This document shows positions 16,701-23,813 of a DNA stretch of 29,945 nt, piece after piece (within the stretch, counting starts at the first letter, position 1; every line of letters begins with the position of its first letter). The stretch lies in contig JBIKVN010000008.1 of assembly GCA_044356865.1 (NCBI GenBank), forward strand, positions 1 through 29,945, written 5' to 3'. The stretch is from JBEIUL01 sp044356865. Lineage in GTDB: Bacteria; Planctomycetota; Phycisphaerae; Phycisphaerales; SM1A02. The translations under genes were made by a program, and so were the position numbers. Below the pieces are notes generated by a model, which had not been told where the DNA came from, did not search any database, and saw only the letters and a program-made list of their open reading frames with translations.

Positions 16701-17248
16701 AGGAATGCGACCAGCGGCGAACGATTGGCCTCGATCGCCGCGGCGCGGGCCCGCGCGAGATCGGCCCCGGGCTCGTGGATCCAACGCACCGCGGGCGCGG
16801 GAACCGGGAACTCGACGGGCTTCCCGCTGCCGTACTGCACCACGATCACCTCGTCCGGGGCCACGGTACTCGCCCGCAGCGCCTCGAGACACTTCCCAAG
16901 CCGCTCGGGCCGCGAGCCGTCGGTCGCGAGGACCACGGTCAGGCGAGCGGACTCGACCGGAGTTCCCGCGGTCGGCAGGGCCAGCAGCCGGTCGAGCTCA
17001 AGCGAGGGTCCGCCCGGGGTGGCAAGCCCGTTGACGATCAACTCGAGCAGGATCGGCTCGGCGAACCGATGGAGGATGCCCCGGGCCAGCCCGCGCCGAT
17101 AGATCATGCCGGATCGCCAGGCCATCCGTACCTGCCCGAGCGGCCGCCCGTGCAGCCAGACGATCGCCGCCGGGACCGTCCCGTCCGGCATCTCGATCCA
17201 GCGCGGCAACGGGCCGCCGAGGTCGATGTCGAGATACCGGGTGTTCAT
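13718..17248 (-). CDS. Fusion protein: degenerate GT2 - GT2 glycosyltransferase - sulfotransferase
   Basis: A 1176-residue protein with two similar halves plus a sulfotransferase. Each half starts with a small beta domain containing a WLHGRPLG or LWHGEVLG strand (about 25-90 and 440-540), then a GT2 fold. The first GT2 (about 97-310) has LDES at residue 184 instead of a DxD and QH (291-292) in place of the catalytic ED, so it is probably inactive or structural. The second (about 560-790) is intact, with CDDD (D638-D640), GED (E747/D748) and a WHKH loop. Residues about 905-1170 are a sulfotransferase: the PAPS 5'-phosphosulfate loop GAQKSGTT includes K920, and the 3'-phosphate site REPVSRLESAYNH runs from R1014. 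It probably adds and sulfates a sugar before export by the Wzm/Wzt pair encoded next. The start is ATG 17248; GTG 17287 is possible. Confidence 0.85.
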   Translation of the reverse strand: MNTRYLDIDLGGPLPRWIEMPDGTVPAAIVWLHGRPLGQVRMAWRSGMIYRRGLARGILHRFAEPILLELIVNGLATPGGPSLELDRLLALPTAGTPVESARLTVVLATDGSRPERLGKCLEALRASTVAPDEVIVVQYGSGKPVEFPVPAPAVRWIHEPGADLARARAAAIEANRSPLVAFLDESVRVDRHWLAAVCRAFAENPQAMAVAGSVLPATIENEVSRLLAETRERLAWGDPYRGGRFQPPPEGPPPRRWLNVLQFGSDVNMAFRANALTRLGGFRAVAGDAGQHADLWLRMLEAGGGLVREPAASVRDAGVGSVDEAAARIRAEAAGLSAALVALARRRPGRLLDVLLVTQRLLRDSFSDAWRKRGEAKSIARARWRGHLSGCWQGLVAALRGLGASAGGSQGPLEPLAPAASETPAPSPFERGRVVPVELAEEFPGGLAGERCTDTAEVLALWHGEVLGAVSIVTGSRPLTRAQVRRLVVERHLGGFLRRRLGLLPPVHEIDGTRLEDRTQRILEAARRKLSTHLVPNPGDIARRGPGRAIPGTAVSILIPTCDRPDDLRDCLRAVLAQRTERPVEVVVVDNRPGSGRTAPVVAEFPGVRLVTETRQGSSYTRNRGLLACRGSIVVLCDDDVVVPPDWLEALLVPFDDPAVGVVTGNILPFRLEDRIERLNEAACSLGRGVEPFAVDGEWFHGSRESIQGWEFGTTANAAVRIEVFRDPAVGLFAEALGPGTPVGAGEDPYFFYRVLKAGYRLEYLPDAWVWHKHRSSMRSLRRQVYNYAKSAVGYHLTTLLDDGDRRARGPLFGGLQKYYLRRLLDAVRGRGELPARLVLVEIAGNLAGGFSFLVSHARRRRFACDPAHPPTLAALPVREEAEADMHAPWVLNPASRAEAAGPRIRRGRLPDFLVIGAQKSGTTALHHNLRQHPSIELVPNFRGRLHDWDNTKETGFFAGAGTAYGIDSLDDYRALFNDNGRVQGEVCPGYEEEKAVAAIADAIPGARLVLICREPVSRLESAYNHMMQWHAANPRLRNFSRWNPTRSFEENLLRELADERRFGMLRTGIYADSIARVLARFPREQLLVLVAEEYRRDPQATYDRICDFLGIPSIRLGHVDAHVREYTTGLSPGQRERLAEFYRPHNERFFRLIGREIPSWTKPRRADAGMEPHAA

Positions 17249-17353
17249 CGTGGGAAGCAATGCGATCGGCCAGACCACGAGGTCCACTTCGCTGCCGATT
17301 CCGACGGGACGATACGAACTCCTTCCGGAGCAGGTTCCCGGACCCTGCGGGCC

Positions 17354-17905
17354 TCAGCCGCCCGAGCCCGTCTTCTGCACGATGGCTTGGTAGCCACGAT
17401 GGCAAACCGCGAGATGGTGCTTCCAGCAGTCGATGAACGCGTCGATCCCGACCTTCGGGTCGACGTGGGCCGCCGGGTCGGGATGCTTCCACTTGTAGTC
17501 GTCGAAGATCATGAAGCCGCCCTGCCTCAGCAGTCGCCACGAGAGGGCCGCATCCATCAGGACCGCCTTCGCGTCGTGGTCGGCGTCGACGTAGATGACG
17601 TCGAATCGGCGTCCCTGGTGATTGCCCATGAGCCAGGGCAGGGTGCGGCTCTTGACCTTCTCGAAGGTCTTGCCGGCCATGTTGGCGTCGAAGCGTTGGG
17701 CGTAATCGTCGAGGTACCAGGTGTCGACGCAGGTGAGCGAACCGCCCCGCGGCGCGATGACCTTGTCGTGCACCCAGGACGCCGAGCGCCCCTCGAACGA
17801 GCCGAGCTCGAGCCAGCGGACCGGCCCGGGCGGCAGCTTCGCGAGGACCACCCGCTCCCAGATCGGGATGTTGTGCGAGAACCAGTCTTGGGTGTAGTCG
17901 CTCAT
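17354..17905 (-). CDS. Class I SAM-dependent methyltransferase (Methyltransf_24 type)
   Basis: A 183-residue enzyme with a compact Rossmann methyltransferase fold. The SAM loop is WLELGSFEGRSASW (about 31-44). The adenosine-binding acidic residue is in LTCVDTWY, and VIYVDADHDAKAVLMDAALSW is followed by GGFMIFDDYKW. This D-x-D-H plus FDDY pattern is characteristic of the Methyltransf_24 family, which includes cephalosporin-hydroxylase-like and sugar O-methyltransferase-like proteins often found in glycan clusters. The likely substrate is a sugar hydroxyl, but nothing in the sequence fixes it. It lies 105 bases upstream of the fusion gene on the same strand and may share its transcript. No Shine-Dalgarno precedes the ATG. 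Confidence 0.82.
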   Translation of the reverse strand: MSDYTQDWFSHNIPIWERVVLAKLPPGPVRWLELGSFEGRSASWVHDKVIAPRGGSLTCVDTWYLDDYAQRFDANMAGKTFEKVKSRTLPWLMGNHQGRRFDVIYVDADHDAKAVLMDAALSWRLLRQGGFMIFDDYKWKHPDPAAHVDPKVGIDAFIDCWKHHLAVCHRGYQAIVQKTGSGG

Positions 17906-18182
17906 GGGACGGTTCGTCGGCGATATGGGACGCGGAACTTAGCCGCGGGCGGGGAAGAGGGCAAAGGCGGGGATGCGGACGGGCCGGTGCGGGGCCGGAT
18001 GGCGGTCGGTGGTCGCGGGGTGGAACGGCGTGCGTTCAGCGTCTTCCGGCCGCCCCGGAGGCCGGACGGCCAATCGGTTACGGTCGCGAGGTCTGTTCGT
18101 CTTCTCGGCCAAATCATTGGACGGAAGGGATATCCCTTCGCGATGATGACCGATCCGGTCGACCACCCGCGAAGAGAGTTCC
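17906..18182. other. Divergent intergenic region, holds a perfect palindrome
   Basis: A 277-base gap between two divergent methyltransferase genes. It contains the 16-base palindrome listed separately and a TTGGAC hexamer (18117-18122) upstream of it that could act as a -35 box. It also holds TACGGT (18079-18084), a weak -10-like hexamer. I see no protein-like reading frame or RNA gene. Confidence 0.4.
18124..18139. promoter_or_regulatory. Perfect 16-base palindrome, candidate operator
   Basis: GAAGGGATATCCCTTC is its own reverse complement with no spacer. It begins two bases after a possible -35 hexamer TTGGAC (18117-18122) and ends 43 bases before the ATG at 18183. That is a suitable place for a dimeric repressor site controlling the methyltransferase gene. 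It is A/T-containing and stands out from the GC-rich surroundings. No regulator gene is visible in the window. Confidence 0.5.
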
Positions 18183-19541
18183 ATGGACTTCAGCCGTTTC
18201 AACCAACTGCCGCTCGATCCAGCCGTCAAGGACTTCCCCGGCTGGACGATGCCGAACGAACGGGCCTTCAACCGCTGGTATGCCGCCGAGGGGTACACCG
18301 GACGGGGCGAGATCGTCGACCTCGGCTGCATGAACGGCAGTTCGAGTGCGGCGCTGGCGAGCGGGCTGGCCATGAATCCGAGGGCGAGCGGTAAAAGAGT
18401 TCATGCGTTCGACCGCTTCGTCAAGTCATGGGCGACCATTCCCGGCGAGCCGCTTGCCGACATCCCGCAGGGCGGCGACTTCTTCCATCGGTTCACCGAG
18501 AGGACCGCGCCCTGGAAAGACCGCATCGAGGCCCATCGCTGCGACATCATGACCTACCGATGGCCGGGTGAACCGATCGAGTTCCTCCTCGTCGACCTTA
18601 TGAAGTCCTGGGACACGGCCCGGGTCGTGGCCGAGCGATTCTTCCCTTCCCTGTCCGATCGCGACGCGCTGGTGGTCCATCAGGACTTCCTGCACTACTC
18701 CACGCCGTGGATCCACCTGCTCATGTTCCGGCTGAGGAACACGCTGTTGCCGGTGTTCGAGGTGCCGGACTCGTTCTCGATGGTGTTCCGGAAGGAAGGC
18801 CGCCTCGGACTCGATGCGTGCCGGCGGGCCACCGACTTCGACGGGGTTTCCCCGGAAGAAGTGGACGACGCCTTTGCCTGGTCGGAGTCGTTGACCACCA
18901 AGAACTCGCGGGCAGGCCTGCGGGCGGCGAAGGCGATGTTCTTCTGCCACTACGCGAACCGGGAACGGAAGGCGACCGGATCGCGGCAGGCGGCGTCCCG
19001 GTGGATGGAGCGGGCGATCGCCGAGATCGGGGGGATCGAGCCCGAGTTCCGCGGTCACCGCGAGGTCCTCCACGCGGGCAAGTTCATCGAGGGGGCCACG
19101 GGGACCGGTGCCCCCGCAGCCGCGCCGGCGACCGGCCAGCCGCTGAGCTTGAGCCTGAGCGCCCACGAAGGCGCGATGGCAACGATTGCCACCGCATCCG
19201 ACGGTGCGATGCGGGTGGATATCCAGCGTCGTTCGGCGGGACCCGCGTGGCACGTCCAGCTGCTCGGCCCGCCGATCCCGGTCGCGAAAGACCATCGTTA
19301 CACGGCCTCGTTCCGGGCGCGAGCCGACGCGCCGCGATCGATCGCCGTTCTTGCGGTCGAGAGCCGGGGGTCCAGCCCCATCGGTCTCGCCCGCACGCTC
19401 GACCTGGCCGGCGAATGGCACGAGTTCCGCCTCGAGTTCACCGCGACGCAGGATCACGACGCCGCCCGTCTTCGCTTCAACCTCAACGCGAGCGATGTCG
19501 CCGTCGAACTGGCCGATGTCCGGCTCGGTCCCGGCCCGTAG
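18183..19541 (+). CDS. SAM-dependent methyltransferase with C-terminal carbohydrate-binding-like module
   Basis: A 452-residue protein. Residues about 40-230 form a class I methyltransferase-like fold: EIVDLGCMNGSSSAALASG is the SAM loop, VHAFDRFVKSW the second strand, IEFLLVDLMKSWDTARVV the acidic strand, and DALVVHQDFLHYSTPWIHLLMF a later conserved segment. Residues about 310-450 form a jelly-roll-like module (MRVDIQRRSAGPAWHVQLLG, then YTASFRARADAPRSIAV, FRLEFTAT and VELADVRLGPG) resembling carbohydrate-binding family CBM_4_9. An Ala/Pro linker joins them. The same type of module ends the acyltransferase at 21285-23690. It probably O-methylates a glycan to which the module binds. GAAGAGAG precedes the start. 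Confidence 0.8.
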   Translation: MDFSRFNQLPLDPAVKDFPGWTMPNERAFNRWYAAEGYTGRGEIVDLGCMNGSSSAALASGLAMNPRASGKRVHAFDRFVKSWATIPGEPLADIPQGGDFFHRFTERTAPWKDRIEAHRCDIMTYRWPGEPIEFLLVDLMKSWDTARVVAERFFPSLSDRDALVVHQDFLHYSTPWIHLLMFRLRNTLLPVFEVPDSFSMVFRKEGRLGLDACRRATDFDGVSPEEVDDAFAWSESLTTKNSRAGLRAAKAMFFCHYANRERKATGSRQAASRWMERAIAEIGGIEPEFRGHREVLHAGKFIEGATGTGAPAAAPATGQPLSLSLSAHEGAMATIATASDGAMRVDIQRRSAGPAWHVQLLGPPIPVAKDHRYTASFRARADAPRSIAVLAVESRGSSPIGLARTLDLAGEWHEFRLEFTATQDHDAARLRFNLNASDVAVELADVRLGPGP

Positions 19542-19624
19542 GCCACGATGCCGGCCGATCACGCTTCAGGTCCGCAACGGCGACGCCCGACCGGCGTGCC
19601 GACGGTGCTCGACGCTCCGATCGC

Positions 19625-20314
19625 TCACTTGACGCACCAGAAGACCCTCCCTCGGGCATTGTGCATGGACCTGATCTCCCGCAACATGGCGTCGTCATCG
19701 AAACAATACGACTTGGACACCGAGAACTTCGCCGCGAGATGATCGAGGAGGTCCAGTCCGAAGGTCCGGACATGGTCCCCCTGCCCGTGCTCGCGCAGCC
19801 GGTCCTCGTCGGAGGGCAATCGCTCGCCTCCCTCGACGGTCTCCCGCACTCCCTTGGAGATGCCGGTCTCCGGAATCGTGAAGGCCATGGCGCCGCCCGC
19901 CTGGAGCAACCGGTGAAACTCGTCGATGTGCGCGCGATAGCTGCCCGGAACGTGCTCGAGCACGTGATTGTGGACGATGAGCTGGAAGTATTCCTCAGGG
20001 AAGATCTCGAATCCCTCGGGCAGCCTCAGCTTGAGGCACTTGGCGTACGGGTACATCGCCGGCGACAGGTCGGCCGGCAGGTACCCGGCGCCGTACGCGG
20101 CGGCGAGGTAATCGTGCGTGACCTTTTCGGGCGCGAGCTGCAGGCATCGGTCGACTCCCTTCCGATCCGACAATCGCCCCTCGATGCCCAGGACGTGCCG
20201 GAGGGCGCGATGGCGCTCGAGACTGCCGCATCCGTTGCAGCGGGCGTTGGCCCGGGGCTTGACACCGAAATCCGAGAACTCCGTCGAACCGCAGATGTTG
20301 CAGATGAGTGCCAT
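19625..20314 (-). CDS. Zinc-ribbon class I SAM-dependent methyltransferase
   Basis: A 229-residue protein beginning with a zinc ribbon: C5-x2-C8 and C26-x2-C29, followed by GSLERHRAL. The methyltransferase part has CLQLAPEK where the usual glycine-rich loop would be, then GAGYLPADLSP, and FQLIVHNHVLEHVPG followed by FHRLLQAGGAMAFTIPE. This CxxC...SLERHR...LAPE pattern is a recognisable family of methyltransferases in polysaccharide and lipopolysaccharide clusters; none is well characterised to my knowledge. The ATG at 20314 places the zinc ribbon at the extreme N-terminus; the open frame continues upstream but is not protein-like. It converges on the preceding methyltransferase gene with 83 bases between stops. 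Confidence 0.85.
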   Translation of the reverse strand: MALICNICGSTEFSDFGVKPRANARCNGCGSLERHRALRHVLGIEGRLSDRKGVDRCLQLAPEKVTHDYLAAAYGAGYLPADLSPAMYPYAKCLKLRLPEGFEIFPEEYFQLIVHNHVLEHVPGSYRAHIDEFHRLLQAGGAMAFTIPETGISKGVRETVEGGERLPSDEDRLREHGQGDHVRTFGLDLLDHLAAKFSVSKSYCFDDDAMLREIRSMHNARGRVFWCVK

Positions 20315-20351
20315 GGCCCGGTCTCCATGCGCCCGAACGGCCGCGGGTGGC

Positions 20352-20392
20352 TTTGCGGAAAGGCCGGGGCGCCGCCTCGGTCTTGAAGACAC
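20352..20392 (-). pseudogene. Possible tiny fragment of an IS3-type orfA
   Basis: Read on the minus strand this gives VFKTEAAPRPFRKA, close to FKTEAVPFGKAGDR in the larger relic at 24080-24298. The two share the exact 15 bases cgcctcggtcttgaa and similar flanks, apart from a 6-base insertion. It is too short for certainty. Confidence 0.3.
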
Positions 20393-20654
20393 CGCAGGGA
20401 TCGAGTGCAGCGGAGAGCCTACCCGACCGGCCACTGCGGCGCCGTCGGGAGGTTTCGGTTCGCCTCTCGGGAGATGCATGGAACCTTTCGTCTCGCCGCC
20501 CGCCGAACCGGCGTCAACGACGTCACCTGCCCCTCCGCACCGCTCGCCGATCGACGGACGCTCCCCATGGCGCTCGCCCGCACGGCACCGACGCGAACTC
20601 CTCGGGGAGGCCTCGCGAAAGCGCCAACATGTCTCGGAAACCGGATCCGCTGCA

Positions 20655-20955
20655 GGATGGCCCACTCCGCCCGTCGGCCGGTCGATGCCCGTGGAGCCCG
20701 GGAATGCGGACGACCACGCTTCTCGCGGTCGGGAGCCTTCCGGGTTCCGCACGCCTCGGTACCGCCCGTAATCTCGGCGCCGACATGATTTCGATCGAGG
20801 TCTCGGACGTCAGGTCCATGCCGACGAGATGATCGCGGGATCGTGCCGATAGATCCGTCTTGACGATCGAAGCGCACCGGAAACCGGAGCCGGACTCCAC
20901 CATGAACCAGCCCCGCACGCAGGGATCACCGGCCGCTCGCCCCAAGCCTTCCATG
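20655..20955 (+). pseudogene. Decayed duplicate of the acyltransferase 3' end and downstream DNA
   Basis: This stretch aligns with 23391-23813, the binding-module end of the acyltransferase gene plus about 120 bases after its stop. Three blocks match: 20655-20704 with 23391-23440, 20712-20760 with 23486-23534 (5 mismatches in 49), and 20770-20955 with 23628-23813 at a constant offset of 2858. The section after the stop is about 89% identical by my hand count. Two internal deletions, of about 38 and 84 bases, separate the blocks; the first breaks the frame and the second removes 28 codons in frame. Even the stop TGA is retained (20830-20832). It is the fossil end of a second, lost acyltransferase-type gene or of a tandem duplication. 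Confidence 0.85.
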
Positions 20956-21276
20956 CACCCGGCGGACGACACGAGGGCCCGAGTCGTCGCGCCGGCGGTC
21001 CCGCCGGGCGGGGTCGGCCCCGGGTGCGGAGAATCCAAGGGCGCGTTCGCGCTCACCCCGCTCGAGCGAAGGTCCCCGAGCCGGCTCCATCGCATCGATC
21101 CCCCGTACCTTATGGCCCGCGAGGGGCATTGGGGCGAAGGCGACCGGGACCCGATCCCGTCGCACCTCTACCGTGGCGGCTGCACGGCGGTAAGCGAGAC
21201 CGTGGCCCGTGGCGAACTCGAGACGGTCCTCGTCGACCAGCCGACCCTCCCGTGGGCGGTCCTGCTTCCCGGATAG
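20902..21276 (+). CDS. Doubtful small reading frame before the acyltransferase gene
   Basis: A 124-codon frame that begins inside the duplicated repeat, where the other copy has no ATG, and ends eight bases before the acyltransferase start. The last 55 codons (ATG at 21112) have strongly coding-like third positions and read, in part, LYRGGCTAVSETVARGELETVLVDQ and TLPWAVLLPG. I do not recognise the protein. It may be the surviving end of a gene cut by the rearrangement, or chance. Confidence 0.25.
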   Translation: MNQPRTQGSPAARPKPSMHPADDTRARVVAPAVPPGGVGPGCGESKGAFALTPLERRSPSRLHRIDPPYLMAREGHWGEGDRDPIPSHLYRGGCTAVSETVARGELETVLVDQPTLPWAVLLPG

Positions 21277-21284
21277 TGCCGACG

Positions 21285-23690
21285 ATGTCCCGCCTCACCT
21301 ACCGCTCCGACATCGACGGGCTCCGCGCGATCGCCGTGCTCGCGGTCGTCGTCTTCCACGCCTGGCCCGAGTGGCTGCCCGGCGGCTTCGTCGGCGTCGA
21401 CGTCTTCTTCGTCCTCTCCGGCTACCTCATCAGCGGCATCATCTTCAAGGACTGCCGAACCGGAACCTTCACCTTCGGCGACTTCTACGCCCGCCGCGTA
21501 CGACGGATCTTCCCATCGCTCGTCGCGATGCTCGCCCTCTGCCTCGCCTACGGATGGCTCGTCCTCCTGCCCGCCGAGTTCCGCCAGCTCGGCGGCCACG
21601 TCGCCTGGGGCGGCGTCTTCCTCCAGAACGTCGCCTTCTGGCTCGAGAGCGGCTACTTCGACACCTCGGCCGCCCTCAAGCCACTCCTCCACCTCTGGTC
21701 GCTCGCCGTCGAGGAGCAGGTCTACCTCGTCTTCCCCCCGATCGTCCTGCTCGCCTGGCGGTTCCGCTGGCCGATGCTGCCGCTGCTCGTGGTCCTGTGT
21801 GTCGCGTCGCTCGTCGCCTGCCTCGTCCTGACCCGCACCGAGCCCTCGACCGCCTTCTTCCTCACGCCGTTCCGAGCCTGGGAGTTCCTCGCCGGTTCGA
21901 TCCTCGCGTGGATGCATGACCGACGCGGGGCGCCCGCCGCACGCTCGTGGCGGGTCGAGGTCGCATCGTGGGCAGGGCTGTGTCTCCTCGCCTTCGGTCT
22001 CGCCTGGATCGGCGAAGGCGCGGGCTTCCCCGGCTGGCGGGCGGCGATTCCCGTCGCGGGCACCACGCTCATGCTGGCGGCCGGACCCGCCGCCACGGCG
22101 AACCGGTGGCTGCTTTCGCTGAGACCGCTCGTCTGGATCGGGCTCATCAGCTACCCGCTCTATCTCTTCCACTGGCCGCTCCTCTCGTTCCTCCACATCA
22201 TCGAGGGCCCCGGGGCAAGCCCTTGGCTGGTCGCGGGTGCGGTCGCCCTCAGCTTCGCCCTGGCGATGGCGGCCTACCTCGGACTCGAGCGGACGATCCG
22301 GCCGAGCCGCTGGAGAGGCACGGTGCCGACGCTCGTGGTCGCGTTCCTCGCCCTCGGCGGCGTCGGCCTCGGCATCGCGAACGGCATCGTCCTGCCCAAG
22401 CCGCCATCGGATGAGACCCGCCTCGTCGAGGAGGCGATGGCGGAATGGCCGCCGGTTGGGAAGAACAGTTACTTCGTTGGATTCCGGACACAAGTCATGG
22501 ACGGAGTCACCCGGGCGACGATCGGCGGCTCGGGTCCGCAGACGATCTTCCTCGGCGACAGTAACATGCACATGTTCGCCCCACGGATCCGATCGCTCCT
22601 CGACGGGAACGACTCGTCGGGTCGCGGGGCGATCTTTCTCACCAGAGGCGGCCACTGCCCGATTCCCGGCGTCGAGAAGCCGGACCTGCCGGGGAGATCA
22701 CCACTGACTCCCGCCTTGGAACGCGAGCTCGCGACGGATTCGCGGATCGATCGGGTGGTGATCGCCGCGTGCTGGCCGCATTACCTCTCCAAGGGTGCCC
22801 GCTCGACCATCGGCGGGATCTCCACCGGACTTCCCGAGGGCCGAGCCGCCGCGCTGCGAGCGCTCACGGACCTGATCCGTCGTTGCCGCGAGGCCGGACG
22901 GGCGGTGACGTTGGTCTTGCCCATCCCGATGGGCGAGCCCCTCAATCCGCGGAAGATGCTCGATCGTGACCTGCTGGGCGGCCGGACCCTGAGGACCTCG
23001 GAACTGAGCGTCGACTCCTTCCGCAACCGCTACCGTGACTGGATGGACGATCTGGAAGCCGCCGCGCGGGCGGGCGGAGCCGAGATCATCGATCCACTTC
23101 CGGCGTTCTCGCGGGATGGGATCTGCATCGCTTCGAATGACGACGGACCGATCCGATGCGATGCGAACCACATCCGCGCGCGGTTCGCACGCGATCATGT
23201 GGACTTTCTCGACCGCCTCGTCATCGACGCGCCCGGCGATCCGACACCACCCCAACCCGTCGTCCCGACCGAAAGTCCGGCGCCGCCGCTGGAGTGGACG
23301 CTCGGCGCCTACGGCGGCGCCTCGGCGACCCTTTCGACCTCGGCCGACGGCGTGATGCGGGTCGAGATCCAGAAGCTGTCGGGGGGACCTGGATGGCACA
23401 TCCAGCTCGTCGGCGGGTCGATGCCCGTGGAGCCCGGGAAGAGGTACCTGGTGTCGCTGCGGGCCCGCTCCGACTCCCCGCGGAAGATCACGCTTCTCGC
23501 GGTCGAGAGCCCTCCGGGCTCCGCACCCCTCGGTCTCGCCCGCGACCTCGGGCTCGAGGCCGAGTGGCAGGATTTCCGGTTCGCCTTCACGGCCGTGAAG
23601 GCGGACGAGGCGGCCCGCCTTCGCCTCAATCTCGGCGCCGACACGATTTCGCTCGAGATCTCGGATGTCAGGTTCACGCCGGCCAGATGA
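21285..23690 (+). CDS. AT3/SGNH O-acyltransferase with C-terminal carbohydrate-binding-like module
   Basis: An 801-residue OafA-type enzyme that would take acyl groups across the inner membrane and place them on a glycan. Residues about 8-365 form an acyltransferase-3 membrane domain of about ten helices, with YRSDIDGLRAIAVL, H25 in VVFHAW, FVGVDVFFVLSGYLIS and RRVRRIFPSL. Residues about 415-645 are an SGNH domain: GDSNMH includes nucleophile S426, and DANH gives the D626-x2-H629 dyad. Residues about 665-801 are a binding module (VMRVEIQKLSGGPGWHIQLVG, FAFTAVKADEAARLRLNLG and VRFTPAR), which OafA-type proteins usually lack. The methyltransferase at 18183 has the same module. No Shine-Dalgarno is evident before the ATG. 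Confidence 0.9.
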   Translation: MSRLTYRSDIDGLRAIAVLAVVVFHAWPEWLPGGFVGVDVFFVLSGYLISGIIFKDCRTGTFTFGDFYARRVRRIFPSLVAMLALCLAYGWLVLLPAEFRQLGGHVAWGGVFLQNVAFWLESGYFDTSAALKPLLHLWSLAVEEQVYLVFPPIVLLAWRFRWPMLPLLVVLCVASLVACLVLTRTEPSTAFFLTPFRAWEFLAGSILAWMHDRRGAPAARSWRVEVASWAGLCLLAFGLAWIGEGAGFPGWRAAIPVAGTTLMLAAGPAATANRWLLSLRPLVWIGLISYPLYLFHWPLLSFLHIIEGPGASPWLVAGAVALSFALAMAAYLGLERTIRPSRWRGTVPTLVVAFLALGGVGLGIANGIVLPKPPSDETRLVEEAMAEWPPVGKNSYFVGFRTQVMDGVTRATIGGSGPQTIFLGDSNMHMFAPRIRSLLDGNDSSGRGAIFLTRGGHCPIPGVEKPDLPGRSPLTPALERELATDSRIDRVVIAACWPHYLSKGARSTIGGISTGLPEGRAAALRALTDLIRRCREAGRAVTLVLPIPMGEPLNPRKMLDRDLLGGRTLRTSELSVDSFRNRYRDWMDDLEAAARAGGAEIIDPLPAFSRDGICIASNDDGPIRCDANHIRARFARDHVDFLDRLVIDAPGDPTPPQPVVPTESPAPPLEWTLGAYGGASATLSTSADGVMRVEIQKLSGGPGWHIQLVGGSMPVEPGKRYLVSLRARSDSPRKITLLAVESPPGSAPLGLARDLGLEAEWQDFRFAFTAVKADEAARLRLNLGADTISLEISDVRFTPAR

Positions 23691-23813
23691 TCGCGGGATC
23701 GTGCCGACAGGCCCGTCCTGACGATCGAAGCGCACCGGAAGCCGGAGCCGGACTCCACCCGGAACCGGTCCCGCACGCAGGCATCACCGACCGGTCGCCC
23801 CGGGCCTTCCATC
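23391..23813 (+). repeat. Intact copy of the duplicated segment
   Basis: This is the complete partner of the decayed segment at 20655-20955, in direct orientation. It covers the binding module of the acyltransferase from its GGPGW strand to the stop, plus 123 bases beyond the stop. The two copies bracket most of the acyltransferase gene, with a repeat period of about 2.86 kb. Confidence 0.85.

Larger units (their letters stand above)
20315..21284. other. Gene-poor remnant region with decayed duplication
   Basis: About 970 bases without a secure gene. It holds a short stretch resembling an IS3 orfA fragment (20352-20392, minus), the decayed duplicate of the acyltransferase 3' end (20655-20955), and an open frame with coding-like composition (20902-21276) that stops just before the acyltransferase. 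The part at 20393-20654 shows no convincing protein or RNA signal. Confidence 0.6.
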
